DNA of 64,000 nt from Leptotrichia hofstadii (GCF_007990525.1 NZ_AP019823.1:1612001-1676000), one strand, 5' to 3'. Shown: positions 55,980 through 64,000, counted from the first letter of the stretch. The notes: generated by a model from the sequence alone, not told the origin. A program made the numbers and translations.

Positions 55980-56474
55980 ATGAAAAGTTTAAGAAAAATT
56001 ATATTGTCATTATTTATTGTAATATCCGTATTTACATTTGCAAAGGAAGATTCAAGTTCAAGCATAAGATTTGGAAGCCCTGCATCTGGGTATATAACAG
56101 TGCCTGCAAACTGGTATGAATTTAACGATCCCAATACTTCCGCCACTGCTAAGCAAGTGACCATAGACAGTGCAAATATCATAACTTTAGATATTGTTTC
56201 AACTAACGGAAAGGCAACTGCGAAAAGAGCCGCTGAAGTAATAGTGCAGAAATATCTTAATTTAGGAACTTCTGAAGACAATATTTTTCAAGGCAGTGTC
56301 AGCTTAAACGGTTACGACGGAGAACAGGTCGCGATAGAATATGAGGATGGCAGTGTTTTAATAATGTACTTTATTGAAGCTAATGGAAACATCTATTACA
56401 TTGCTCAGGAAGGTGAAAAGGAACATCAAAAACAACTTGCAGGCGTAATTAAAACTTGGAGTCCTAGAAGATAA
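55980..56474 (+). CDS. Secreted protein of about 140 mature residues, unknown
   Basis: The 164-residue protein has a signal peptide (KKIILSLFIVISVFTFA) and an alpha/beta domain: SGYITVPANWYEF at its start, TAKRAAEVIVQKYLNLG in the middle, then QVAIEYEDGSVLIMYFIEAN and a final IKTWSPRR. The pattern of a VPANWYEF strand, a helix and a late aromatic strand recalls the PsbP/DUF1795-like fold (weak inference). AGAAGG precedes ATG 55980 and a strong terminator follows. Confidence 0.68.
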   Translation: MKSLRKIILSLFIVISVFTFAKEDSSSSIRFGSPASGYITVPANWYEFNDPNTSATAKQVTIDSANIITLDIVSTNGKATAKRAAEVIVQKYLNLGTSEDNIFQGSVSLNGYDGEQVAIEYEDGSVLIMYFIEANGNIYYIAQEGEKEHQKQLAGVIKTWSPRR

Positions 56475-56483
56475 ATAGCAATA

Positions 56484-56519
56484 AAAAAGACTGTTTTGAA
56501 TTTGGAACAGTCTTTTTAT
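56484..56519. terminator. Bidirectional terminator
   Basis: AAAAAGACTGTT (56484-56495) pairs with AACAGTCTTTTT (56506-56517), a 12-pair stem between a plus-strand gene and purD. Confidence 0.9.
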
Positions 56520-56536
56520 TTTCATTTAATTTTTTA

Positions 56537-57802
56537 CTAAAATCTTCCGCCAATATCTTTTCTAAAATACATTCCTTCAAAATTTATAGTTTTCAAAAGT
56601 TCATACGCCTTTTTCTGTGCTTCTTCCAATGTATTTCCCAAAGCTACAGCATTTAGCACTCTTCCACCATTTGTCAACAGTTTTCCGTCTTCAACTTTTG
56701 CTCCACAGATAAACACTTTGTTGTCAACAGTTTCTTTAAAGTCAAGTACTCCAGCAATTTCATCGCCTTTTCTGTAACTTTCTGGATAACCTCCAGAAGC
56801 GGCTACTACACAGCACGAATGTAGCGGTTTCCAATTGACTTTAACTTCCGATAATTTTTTACCAAAGGATTTTTCTATTAACTCTAGCAAGTCATTTTCC
56901 AGAAGCGGCAATACCGCCTGAGTTTCCGGATCTCCCATTCTCATATTGTATTCAAGCAGATAAACGCCTTTTTTCGTAATCATAAGCCCAAAGAAAATCA
57001 CTCCCGCAAAATCCATTCCTTCAGACTGCATTCCCTTCAAAGTCGGCTCCATTATATCTGACTTAAATTTTTCAAAAATTTCATCCGTAACAAAAGGATT
57101 TGGACTGATAACACCCATTCCTCCTGTATTTAATCCAGTTTCATCTTCCCCTATCTTTTTATGATCCTTTGCTGACAATAACGGTACAATTACTTTACTG
57201 TCTGTAAAGGATAAAATTGAAGCCTCTACTCCATCCAGAAATTCTTCAATTACAACCTGATTTCCGGCATTTCCAAATTTCTCATCAACCATTATATCTT
57301 CCACAGCCTTAATAGCTTCATCTAAATTTTGAGCAATAATAACACCTTTTCCAGCTGCAAGCCCGCTAGCCTTTATAACCACAGGAAAATCTTTCCAGTT
57401 ATTCAAAAATTCCTTAGCTTTTTCAGAATTATCGAAAATTTCATAAACTGCTGTCTTTATTCCATATTTTTTCATAAAATCCTTAGAATATGCCTTACTT
57501 CCCTCAAGAATCGCGGCCTTTTTATCAGGCCCAAAGATTTTCAGTCCATTTTTATGAAATTCATCCACAATTCCCTGAACAAGCAATTCCTCGCTTCCCA
57601 CAACTGTCAATTCAACATTATTATCCTTAGCAAACGAAATATACTCATCAATTGATCCTAAATTCACACTTTCTGCATTTGGCAGCATTTCCACACAGGC
57701 ATTTCCTGGAGCTATAAAAATTTTCTCCACCTTTTCATTTTGAGAAAGTTTCCAAGCAATCGCATGCTCTCTTCCACCAGCACCTACAATCAATATTTTC
57801 AT
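56537..57802 (-). CDS. purD: Phosphoribosylamine-glycine ligase (GAR synthetase)
   Basis: PurD joins phosphoribosylamine and glycine with ATP, the second step of purine synthesis. The 421 residues form an ATP-grasp enzyme: GAGGREHAIAWKLSQ at the start, VVIKASGLAAGKGV for ATP, LNTGGMGVISPNPF and EYNMRMGDPETQAVLP for metal and substrate. ATG 57802, five bases after AGGAGG, is chosen over the ATG one codon earlier. The other pur genes are not adjacent; an EVE-like gene lies 22 bases upstream on the same strand. No purine riboswitch was recognised. Confidence 0.96.
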   Translation of the reverse strand: MKILIVGAGGREHAIAWKLSQNEKVEKIFIAPGNACVEMLPNAESVNLGSIDEYISFAKDNNVELTVVGSEELLVQGIVDEFHKNGLKIFGPDKKAAILEGSKAYSKDFMKKYGIKTAVYEIFDNSEKAKEFLNNWKDFPVVIKASGLAAGKGVIIAQNLDEAIKAVEDIMVDEKFGNAGNQVVIEEFLDGVEASILSFTDSKVIVPLLSAKDHKKIGEDETGLNTGGMGVISPNPFVTDEIFEKFKSDIMEPTLKGMQSEGMDFAGVIFFGLMITKKGVYLLEYNMRMGDPETQAVLPLLENDLLELIEKSFGKKLSEVKVNWKPLHSCCVVAASGGYPESYRKGDEIAGVLDFKETVDNKVFICGAKVEDGKLLTNGGRVLNAVALGNTLEEAQKKAYELLKTINFEGMYFRKDIGGRF

Positions 57803-57823
57803 CATTTCCTCCTGTATACTTAT

Positions 57824-58309
57824 TTATATATATTTTTCTATATACTCTAAAAGTTCACTAGCAACTCTCAGTGGACCTTGAGGTGCAGTTTTTAATCCGT
57901 TATCTTTAAGATTTTCTAAAGATAAATTTTCATTATCTACATATTTTAATAATTTTAATCTTATAAATTCTTTTTTCATATTTTGATTTTTATCAAATTC
58001 ACTTTTATTAAGCCAATATTTCCTATCATCTACTTCAATATTAGAAGAAATAAAGATTTTCTCTATAATCGCTTTATACATTATTTTTTGTTGAGGTCTT
58101 GTACAATATAGATATACAGTATCACCTTCTTCATATTTTGATTTTTTTGTCCAATCTATAAATCCCTTATCGTTAAAAGCAGAAAAATAATCATACTTTG
58201 TAGAGTTTGCTGGTATTATCCAATATCTTATTTTCCCTCTTAAATATATTTTAGCACATTTTCCTGTAATATTAAATGCAAAAAATTGAAAATTATTTAT
58301 TTCTATCAA
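57824..58309 (-). CDS. Stand-alone EVE/PUA-like domain protein, start uncertain
   Basis: The recognisable domain starts at YWIIPANSTKYDYFSAF and runs through DWTKKSKYEEGDTVYLYC, ends KIMYKAIIEKI, and closes with NGLKTAPQGPLRVASELLEY. This matches the EVE-like module often fused to HNH or McrB-type restriction endonucleases, where it reads modified bases; no nuclease is attached here. The frame opens with TTG 58309 and 26 residues of unconserved lead without a ribosome site. Nearer the domain the only candidate start is an ATA after AGAGGG. The gene may use a rare start, or be 5'-damaged. It lies between the TPR genes and purD. Confidence 0.65.
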   Translation of the reverse strand: MIEINNFQFFAFNITGKCAKIYLRGKIRYWIIPANSTKYDYFSAFNDKGFIDWTKKSKYEEGDTVYLYCTRPQQKIMYKAIIEKIFISSNIEVDDRKYWLNKSEFDKNQNMKKEFIRLKLLKYVDNENLSLENLKDNGLKTAPQGPLRVASELLEYIEKYI

Positions 58310-58358
58310 TCATATATCATTATTTTCAAATAAATTTTATTTTCTTTCATAAATTTTT

Positions 58359-59495
58359 TTAATCTAACTTCTGATGCATTGGACAATCAACTAAATAGCA
58401 AGTTTTATACATTTTTTCTAAATTTATTCTTTTATTTTGAGGCTTATAATTACTATTCATTATCTTTTTATATATCTCCAAAACCTTTTTTATTTCATTC
58501 TTTTCTTCTTCAATAAATTCACCAATCTCTTCTTCATTCCAGTATTTTTTGTCATAAATTTCTCCAATTTCAATCTTTTCAATATACTTGTTATGTTTTT
58601 GAATCAATTCTGACAATTTGCTTTCTGCTTTCTTAAAATTTCCTAATTTTTTTAAACTGTAAAAATAAAATGAAAAACGCATATTATAATAAAAATGTTC
58701 TTCCCAATCAAGTTCATCTATCTCCTTTTCAAAAACCAAGACACACCTATCGTATTCTTCACATAAATAATATAAGTCTATAAGTTCTTCAAATAAAATT
58801 TGCTCGTCATAATAATATTTCTCTGACGACACTTTCTCTAACAATTTATCCCAAATTGGCTCAGCCAATTTTTTATCATTAGTATAATGTAAGCACAGTG
58901 CCAATGCATATAAAATTCCTGCACTTTCAGGTTCCTTTTTATAACATTTCAATAACATTTCTTTCGCTTTTTCAAAATAACCACAATAAAACAAGGTTAT
59001 CCCATAATTATAATCATCTTCTATTTCCTTCTCATCTGAAAATTTTTCCATTTTCTGAAAACATTCAAGTGCCTTTTTGTATTTTTTTCTTTTTAAATAA
59101 TATTCTCCCAATACTTCCCATACAATCGCCGATTGTTTCCCCATTTCAATTAATTTTGTCAAATAATACTTACACTTTTTATCATCATAAGCATCTTTTT
59201 CATATAAATCAGCCAAATCCTGATAGATAATAGCCTTCTCATCATCATTTAAATCTTTTGAATATTTTGTCAAAAAATCTTCTAATACATTCACACTCTT
59301 CTTTCCATCTTGATATACCGTAAAATAGGCTATCGCTAATTGACACACTTTTTCTACATCTCTCGGATTTTCCAAAAGACATTTCTCTAAATAATCCTTA
59401 TATTCAATAAATACATGCTTATAATTATCGTAACTATCATTTTTTTGTATTTCATCCTGAATATATCTTGCCCATTCTTTTTGTGTCTGTTTCAT
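58359..59495 (-). CDS. TPR-rich cytoplasmic protein with CxxxxC-P-x-H tail, copy 2
   Basis: The 378 residues are almost wholly helical and contain TPR units, for example IVWEVLGEYYLKRKKYKKAL and AGILYALALCLHYTNDKKLA. No signal peptide. The end reads MYKTCYLVDCPMHQKLD, a C-[YW]-L-x-D-C-P-x-H motif also ending the upstream paralogue. ATG 59495 follows AAAGGAA by seven bases and lies four bases after the stop of that paralogue, so they are cotranscribed. Both begin with a similar RDVEKVCQLAIAYF-type block. The family is not recognised beyond TPR. Confidence 0.72.
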   Translation of the reverse strand: MKQTQKEWARYIQDEIQKNDSYDNYKHVFIEYKDYLEKCLLENPRDVEKVCQLAIAYFTVYQDGKKSVNVLEDFLTKYSKDLNDDEKAIIYQDLADLYEKDAYDDKKCKYYLTKLIEMGKQSAIVWEVLGEYYLKRKKYKKALECFQKMEKFSDEKEIEDDYNYGITLFYCGYFEKAKEMLLKCYKKEPESAGILYALALCLHYTNDKKLAEPIWDKLLEKVSSEKYYYDEQILFEELIDLYYLCEEYDRCVLVFEKEIDELDWEEHFYYNMRFSFYFYSLKKLGNFKKAESKLSELIQKHNKYIEKIEIGEIYDKKYWNEEEIGEFIEEEKNEIKKVLEIYKKIMNSNYKPQNKRINLEKMYKTCYLVDCPMHQKLD

Positions 59496-59499
59496 AATT

Positions 59500-60669
59500 T
59501 TATTCCTTTCGTATTTCTTCAATTACCAAATGTTGTGGACAATCCAGTAACCAACATTCATATTTCAAGTACATAAATATTTCCATCTTAGGCTTAAAAT
59601 CTGTATTCAATATTTTTTCCAGCACTAAATTAATGTTTTTCAATTTCTGTTTTTCATCTTCTATCATTTCCAAAAGTTCTTCTTCCGTTGTATCTTTCCG
59701 ATATTCTTCGTCAGTCTTTATTTCTTCAATATTTTGAAAAATCTCTTTTTCAGCTTCTTTCAATATTCTATCTATTTTCTCAAATTTATTCAATTGTTTC
59801 AAAGAATAAAGATACGGTGCCATATAATTTGCTTCTAAATTAAAATTAACATTCTCTGCATATTTACAATATTTTTCATAATTACTACATAAATAATATA
59901 AATCTTTTATATTACCATTATCAATGGTATTAAAACCTTCATACGTCAACCAATTCAAATATTTTTCATAATCTGTTTTCTCCAGCATTTCAAACTCTTT
60001 TATTTTTTCCAAAAGTTTTTCTATATTTTCAATATCTTTATTTCCTAAATAAATTTCACAAAGAATTCTGTAAAAATGATATTTAATGTTGTCTGAGTCC
60101 TCCATTAACAAATCATCTAAAATTTTTTCAGCCTTTTTATATTCTTTATTTTGAATTAAAATCAATGCATATCCATAACTATATTTCGTTTCATCACTCA
60201 TTTTGCAGGCGATTTCTATATTTTCAAGAGATTTTTGATACATTTTAGTATGAAAACAAATAGCTGCAAGTCTGTAATAAATGTCTGCATTATTTGAATT
60301 AATTTTTATTGCTTTTTCAAGATAATCAATAGCCTTTTCTTCCATACATCCCATATCCTCACACAAATAAGCCAAATCAACATATATTCTAAACTTTTCA
60401 TCTTCTGTCAAAATATCAAAATTCCTTTTCAAAAATGTTTCTAAAATTGCTATATCGTCGCATTTCCTGCTCAAATAGCAAACTCCCGCCAACTGACAAA
60501 CAACCGAAACATCTTCAGGATTTTTCACAGTTTCCTTCAACAAGTATTTCCTATAATTTTCAAGTGCAACATCATATTCTGTTCTATCTTCATTTCCCAT
60601 TTTTTCCCATATTTTATAAATATATTTTTTCATACCTTCATTCAATTTAACTTCAATATCCAATTTCAT
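59500..60669 (-). CDS. TPR-rich cytoplasmic protein with CxxxxC-P-x-H tail, copy 1
   Basis: The 389-residue paralogue of the next gene has TPR units such as ADIYYRLAAICFHTKMYQKS and TKYSYGYALILIQNKEYKKA, the block EDVSVVCQLAGVCYL near residue 55 and the ending YECWLLDCPQHLVIEEIRKE. The ATG at 60669 directly abuts GGGAG; TTG 60663 would have better spacing, so the start is uncertain by two codons. No signal peptide. Tandem duplication gave the pair. Function unknown; TPR arrays and the paired Cys/His tail suggest a scaffold with a metal- or redox-sensitive end (inference). Confidence 0.72.
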   Translation of the reverse strand: MKLDIEVKLNEGMKKYIYKIWEKMGNEDRTEYDVALENYRKYLLKETVKNPEDVSVVCQLAGVCYLSRKCDDIAILETFLKRNFDILTEDEKFRIYVDLAYLCEDMGCMEEKAIDYLEKAIKINSNNADIYYRLAAICFHTKMYQKSLENIEIACKMSDETKYSYGYALILIQNKEYKKAEKILDDLLMEDSDNIKYHFYRILCEIYLGNKDIENIEKLLEKIKEFEMLEKTDYEKYLNWLTYEGFNTIDNGNIKDLYYLCSNYEKYCKYAENVNFNLEANYMAPYLYSLKQLNKFEKIDRILKEAEKEIFQNIEEIKTDEEYRKDTTEEELLEMIEDEKQKLKNINLVLEKILNTDFKPKMEIFMYLKYECWLLDCPQHLVIEEIRKE

Positions 60670-60709
60670 CTCCCAATTTTTATTTTAAACTTATTATAAC
60701 ACTTTTTTA

Positions 60710-60743
60710 AAAAACAAAAAAGGCTACAATTTTACTTGTAACC
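60710..60743 (-). terminator. Terminator after the toxin-antitoxin module
   Basis: On the minus strand GGTTACAA (60743-60736) pairs with TTGTAGCC (60729-60722) with one G-U, followed by TTTTTTG and more T's. Confidence 0.8.
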
Positions 60744-60774
60744 TGTCTTCTTTCACAATTTATTTATTCTATTT

Positions 60775-61050
60775 TTAAATTTCATAATGTGTCCACATAC
60801 TAATGATATTTATTCTTTTCTCTTCTTCTATAACTTCATACACTAGCCTGTGCTGTTTATTAATTCTTCTTGAATAGTAACGTTTCAAATCTTTAGTTAA
60901 AATCTCATAGGACGGTGGTGTTTGAAAAGGATTTTTCTTTATAAGATTTATTAATTTTTCCACATTATTTTTTAATGCTGGAAATTGCTTTATTTTCTCT
61001 TTATCCTTATTCACTTTTTTCAAAATATAAATTTTGTACTCTTCTACCAT
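60775..61050 (-). CDS. yoeB: Txe/YoeB family toxin (ribosome-dependent mRNA endonuclease)
   Basis: YoeB toxins bind the ribosome and cut mRNA at the A site. The 91 residues show the family pattern KKNPFQTPPSYEILTKDLK, YYSRRINKQHRLVYEV and the end SMWTHYEI. The catalytic set is present: Glu49, Arg68, His88 and Tyr89. The frame overlaps the antitoxin gene by seven bases, with the antitoxin first, as in yefM-yoeB. A terminator follows. Nothing suggests inactivation. Confidence 0.92.
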   Translation of the reverse strand: MVEEYKIYILKKVNKDKEKIKQFPALKNNVEKLINLIKKNPFQTPPSYEILTKDLKRYYSRRINKQHRLVYEVIEEEKRINIISMWTHYEI

Positions 61051-61283
61051 TCAAAAACCTCGTAATCTTCATCAGAAGCCTTTTTTGCAACTTCAATTTT
61101 TTCTTTCATTGTTGGATCTGATAACAGGTATAGAGTTTCTAATAAACCATTATATTCAACTTCGCTAATGATAATAGCATTTCCTTTTTTAGTGTTCACA
61201 TTGATAACATCATTATAGTCAATTGCCGACTCTAAATAAGAAAATAAATTTTTTCTCAAATTAGTTGCATTTGTATTTGTCAT
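61044..61283 (-). CDS. yefM: YefM/Phd family antitoxin
   Basis: The 79-residue antitoxin binds DNA with its N-terminal Phd/YefM domain (NATNLRKNLFSYLESAIDYN, KKGNAIIISEVEYNGLLET) and wraps the toxin with its acidic C-terminus (KASDEDYEVFEW). ATG 61283 follows GAAGGAG by eight bases; a longer frame from 61301 would contain that site. The promoter overlaps a TGTACA-type palindrome, so the pair should repress itself. Confidence 0.9.
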   Translation of the reverse strand: MTNTNATNLRKNLFSYLESAIDYNDVINVNTKKGNAIIISEVEYNGLLETLYLLSDPTMKEKIEVAKKASDEDYEVFEW

Positions 61284-61303
61284 AAAAATCACTCCTTCCA
61301 TCT

Positions 61304-61338
61304 ATGTACATAATACAGTACATCATTATAAAAGTCAA
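61304..61338 (-). promoter_or_regulatory. Promoter and operator of the YefM/YoeB module
   Basis: The minus strand reads TTGACT (61338-61333), 17 bases, TATTAT (61315-61310). ATGTACAT (61304-61311) and GTACAT (61318-61323) flank and overlap the -10. TGTACA is the known recognition core of E. coli YefM, so this is likely the self-repression site. Confidence 0.75.
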
Positions 61339-61355
61339 GCAACTTTTTATAATTT

Positions 61356-62531
61356 CTATTTTCCCCTGCTTTTTATAATCTTATTCACATTATTAATAAC
61401 TTCATAATCATCTTCTCTCAATTCCACATTTTTTCCAATTGGAATATACCACAAGAATTTTGAGAAATAATCTTTTAATTTTTTATCAGAAAAATCATAT
61501 CCTGCTACTGCATAAGGATAACTTCTCATTATTTTCAAATCTTCATTGGTAAGTTCTTTTAATTCATCTGCTGTTAAATATTCCGCACTGTAAGCGGCTT
61601 TTGTTAAATCATCTCTGTATTTATAGCCTTTTTCCGTTTTTTCAGGAAAATAGTAATTACCGTTTAGATATGCTATTTCTGATAGGCTAAATTCATCTTC
61701 AGGACTAAAATTCTTTGTTTTAAAATGTAAATATCCTTTTTTTAATTTCGCATAGAGAACTTTATATTGTCCGTCTCTATCGTAATAATTTCTGTATCCG
61801 TAATCAATATTCCCTTCTCCAACTAATTTCCAGTCTATATATTTTCCATTCTTCATCTTTATTTCAGGTATTGCAATCAAAGCGCTTCCAGGCTCAACAA
61901 TTACTTCAAAGTCATCCACTTTTTGATTTTTCCATTTTGAAATAGTAGACCAGACATAATTAAAGTCGTTATATCCGACACCTCCACTTCCATCGTAACG
62001 ATAGCTATGCTCAATTACATTTTCTCCCTTTTTAAAGTTTGCTTTAAAATAATAAACATAGCTTCTTTTATAATAGTCGGCTTCCTCTTTTGCATTTTCT
62101 TCGTCATATTCCTTAAAATATTTTTTCACTTCTTCAAGTTTCTTTACATCCTTTGGAACAAAATCGGTTAATCTGTAAGAAACTGTATTTACACTTTTCC
62201 CATTTACAACAGTTCTAAAATTTTTAAAATGATTAACTTCATCCCATTCCTCATTTCCACCTTCAGGCGTAATAAACCCAATGTATTTCTCGCCAGCCTC
62301 AGGACTATCAAACACAAATCTTACAGTTACCGCCATTTCATTTACTGGTCCATACTCCCCCTTGACTTTTTCCAGCTTAAAATGAAGTTTCTCACTCTTT
62401 ATAGCAATATTAGACACATTCATTGGAACAATATGTCCACCTTCCGAACCAAATTCCCAGTCATTTGCCAGTAAATTTGTACAAAAAATAAACATTAAGC
62501 AAAATAATAAAAATATTCTGATTTTTCTCAT
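61356..62531 (-). CDS. Exported YARHG-domain protein
   Basis: After a signal peptide ending LLAN the 391-residue protein has a beta-rich N-terminal region with DWEFGSEGGHIVPMNVSNIA and long aromatic strands, resembling DUF4424-type extracellular proteins, and a C-terminal YARHG-like domain near 315-375: LTADELKELTNEDLKIMRSY, YDFSDKKLKDYF and FLWYIP. The YARHG core itself reads YAVAG here, so the namesake residues are changed. ATG 62531 follows AGGAG by eight bases; a GTG three codons earlier is inside the site. It is a single gene between the toxin module and the symporter. Function unknown. Confidence 0.72.
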   Translation of the reverse strand: MRKIRIFLLFCLMFIFCTNLLANDWEFGSEGGHIVPMNVSNIAIKSEKLHFKLEKVKGEYGPVNEMAVTVRFVFDSPEAGEKYIGFITPEGGNEEWDEVNHFKNFRTVVNGKSVNTVSYRLTDFVPKDVKKLEEVKKYFKEYDEENAKEEADYYKRSYVYYFKANFKKGENVIEHSYRYDGSGGVGYNDFNYVWSTISKWKNQKVDDFEVIVEPGSALIAIPEIKMKNGKYIDWKLVGEGNIDYGYRNYYDRDGQYKVLYAKLKKGYLHFKTKNFSPEDEFSLSEIAYLNGNYYFPEKTEKGYKYRDDLTKAAYSAEYLTADELKELTNEDLKIMRSYPYAVAGYDFSDKKLKDYFSKFLWYIPIGKNVELREDDYEVINNVNKIIKSRGK

Positions 62532-62619
62532 AGCAACCACTCCTATTTTTTATTAATTTTTTGTTTTTCATTATAAATTATACCTTGTATTAAATTTTAG
62601 TCAATATCTTTAATTCTTA

Positions 62620-62672
62620 TTTTTAGAAAAATTAAAAGGACTAACTCCTGTTTTACACAGGAATCAATCCTT
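62620..62672 (-). terminator. Terminator after the symporter gene
   Basis: On the minus strand 62672-62657 pairs with 62651-62636 over 16 positions (several G-U), loop GTAAA, followed by TTTAATTTTT. Confidence 0.85.
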
Positions 62673-62783
62673 GTTAACCCATTAAATTACTTATCTAATT
62701 ACAGATTTATCAATAACATAGACAAGTCAAAAATCTTAGGAGCAACTATAAATTTACTGCTTTAGAAATTTTTAAAAAATTTA

Positions 62784-64000
62784 TTATGCTTCGCTTATTC
62801 TTTCCCCTTTAAAAACTTCTTCATTAAAAGTTCCCATTTCCTTGTCTACAACAGTTGAAACTACCATTGCACCGTTTACATTTATTGCTGTACGCCCCAT
62901 ATCTATTATTGAGTCAATTGGCAGCACTAAAGCTACTGGAGCAAAAGGCAATCCCATTCCACCTAGTACGACTGTTGCTGCAATGTAGGCTGTTCCCGGC
63001 ACTCCTGCCATACCGAACGACCCTAATGAGATTACTGTTATAAGGCTTATTAGAAATACTGGAGTAATTGCAATGCCGTTCATATTGGCAATCATTATTG
63101 CTATTACTGCTGGAAATACTCCTGCACAACCATTCATTCCTATTGTTGTCCCTAGTGCCGCTGTAAAATTAGCAGTTGGTGAACTTACTCCTACTTCTTT
63201 TTCCAATGTTTCAATTGTTACAGGTAAAGTTCCCATGCTTGAAGTTGTTGTAAATGATAGAACTAACGGTGCTGTTACTTTCTTGTAATATCTTAGTGGA
63301 TTTACACCGTGTATTGCAAGATTTAAAGATTGCATTATTACAACCAGTCCTAATGAAATAAACATTACAATCAGATATGTAACAAGATTTTTAAACACTT
63401 CAAGCCCATAAGAAGCTGTCAAATCAAACATCAATGCCGCAACTCCATACGGAATTATTTTTATTATTGTAATCGTAACGCTTGTCATTACTGAAAACAA
63501 TGCTTCTGTTACGTCCTTCAAAGGTTTTATTTTCTCAGGATTTTTTAATCCAACTCGGTTTGTTGCAAATCCTAAAAACGCTGTAAATATTACTACTCCA
63601 ATAACACTTGTTTCTGTCATAGCCTTAAAAATATTTGACGGTATAAACGAGACTACAACATCAACAAGGCCTTTATATTCCCCTTTTCCAGCCCATGCTT
63701 CCATTCCTTCAGGCAATTTCATTCCAACTCCCAGCTTAAATGTCATTGCAATTACAATTCCAATAATCGCCGAAATAGCCACAGTCGCTGTATAATAAAC
63801 TACTGATTTTATGGTAAGTTTTTTCAAATTCTCATTATTTTTAGAATTAATTATCGAATTATAAACAGATAGCCCAACTAACGGAATAACTATCATTTTT
63901 AAAAGGCTCGTAAATCCTCTCCCTACTAACGAAGCTGCATTTGTTACATTCTTTATAACAACCTCATGCTCAGCCGCTCCCACTAATCCCAAAGTTGATT
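62784..64000 (-). CDS. DAACS-family sodium symporter, TcyP/YdjN-like (N-terminus cut by window edge)
   Basis: The membrane protein takes up a small anionic or zwitterionic solute with a cation. About 405 codons are visible; the frame is open to base 64000 and perhaps 40 residues are missing. Family features include FTSLLKMIVIPLVGLSV, SFTTTSSMGTLPVTIETL, GTTIGMNGCAGVFPAVIAI and IDMGRTAINVNGAMV. The NGCAG loop and DMGRTAxNVxG ending are shared with the L-cystine transporter TcyP/YdjN rather than glutamate or dicarboxylate carriers, which read NMDGTA. L-cystine uptake is therefore the best guess. No start in the window is genuine; the TTG at 63992 is inside the gene. Confidence 0.85.
   Translation of the reverse strand, partial: STLGLVGAAEHEVVIKNVTNAASLVGRGFTSLLKMIVIPLVGLSVYNSIINSKNNENLKKLTIKSVVYYTATVAISAIIGIVIAMTFKLGVGMKLPEGMEAWAGKGEYKGLVDVVVSFIPSNIFKAMTETSVIGVVIFTAFLGFATNRVGLKNPEKIKPLKDVTEALFSVMTSVTITIIKIIPYGVAALMFDLTASYGLEVFKNLVTYLIVMFISLGLVVIMQSLNLAIHGVNPLRYYKKVTAPLVLSFTTTSSMGTLPVTIETLEKEVGVSSPTANFTAALGTTIGMNGCAGVFPAVIAIMIANMNGIAITPVFLISLITVISLGSFGMAGVPGTAYIAATVVLGGMGLPFAPVALVLPIDSIIDMGRTAINVNGAMVVSTVVDKEMGTFNEEVFKGERISEA

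Noticed and set aside
57806-58359. Purine riboswitch ahead of purD
   Set aside because: Only 22 bases separate purD from the preceding gene and no conserved purine aptamer junctions were seen.
63982-63992. TTG 63992 as the start of the symporter
   Set aside because: The frame remains open upstream to the window edge and the family needs another membrane helix before this point.

Overview
The window looks like chromosomal DNA of a Leptotrichia-type bacterium (Fusobacteriota). It is very AT-rich. It carries a 2014-residue autotransporter with the N-terminal region typical of fusobacterial type V secreted proteins, a complete V-type ATPase operon in the gene order of the Enterococcus hirae sodium pump, and a D-lactate dehydrogenase of the kind expected in lactate-forming fusobacteria. 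The assignment rests on recognised protein families; no rRNA or tRNA gene was found.

Layout. 1-2.5 kb: nucleoside salvage (pyrimidine-nucleoside phosphorylase, partial, and a nucleoside-binding lipoprotein). 2.6-8.7 kb: the autotransporter, followed by a 0.7-kb AT-rich spacer. 9.4-11.8 kb: divergent carboxynorspermidine synthase and D-lactate dehydrogenase. 12-13.8 kb: prfB with its programmed +1 frameshift, and tag. 14.2-17.2 kb: deoD, a 49-codon ORF, pepD and rnmV on the minus strand. 17.5-21.4 kb: an AAA-ATPase/PD-(D/E)XK protein convergent with a kinase-phosphatase-RNA ligase fusion. 21.6-25.7 kb: HAD phosphatases, a second D-2-hydroxyacid dehydrogenase, a HIRAN-domain protein and a well-expressed-looking conserved protein. 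26-29.1 kb: a small membrane/secreted protein directly before secA. 29.2-37.8 kb: the nine-gene V-ATPase operon. 38-42.2 kb: rsmH-ftsL, a DJ-1 family protein and ptsI. 42.2-48.8 kb: an array of nine genes for exported proteins (ankyrin, three LprI-type, DKNYY, TPR and two further small families). 49.2-54 kb: mltG-tilS-ftsH. 54.1-56.5 kb: a lipocalin-like protein, a small lipoprotein, a nested inverted repeat and a secreted protein. 56.5-62.5 kb: purD, an EVE-like protein, twin TPR proteins, a YefM/YoeB module and a YARHG-domain protein. 62.8-64 kb: a partial DAACS-family symporter of the TcyP type.

Functional threads: nucleoside uptake and phosphorolysis (BMP lipoprotein, Pdp, DeoD); envelope and export (SecA, FtsH, autotransporter, the exported array, MltG, FtsL); ion energetics (a V-ATPase whose K subunit keeps the whole sodium-ligand set, and the symporter); RNA repair and processing (Pnkp/Rnl1 fusion, RNase M5, TilS).

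The items most worth following up are the three-activity RNA-repair fusion, the secA-adjacent ORF that resembles a secretion-monitor gene, the array of paralogous exported proteins, and the twin TPR proteins with a shared cysteine/histidine tail. Many starts were moved inward because the longest ORF began at, or upstream of, the Shine-Dalgarno sequence of a better placed start codon. All functions are inferred from sequence reading alone.
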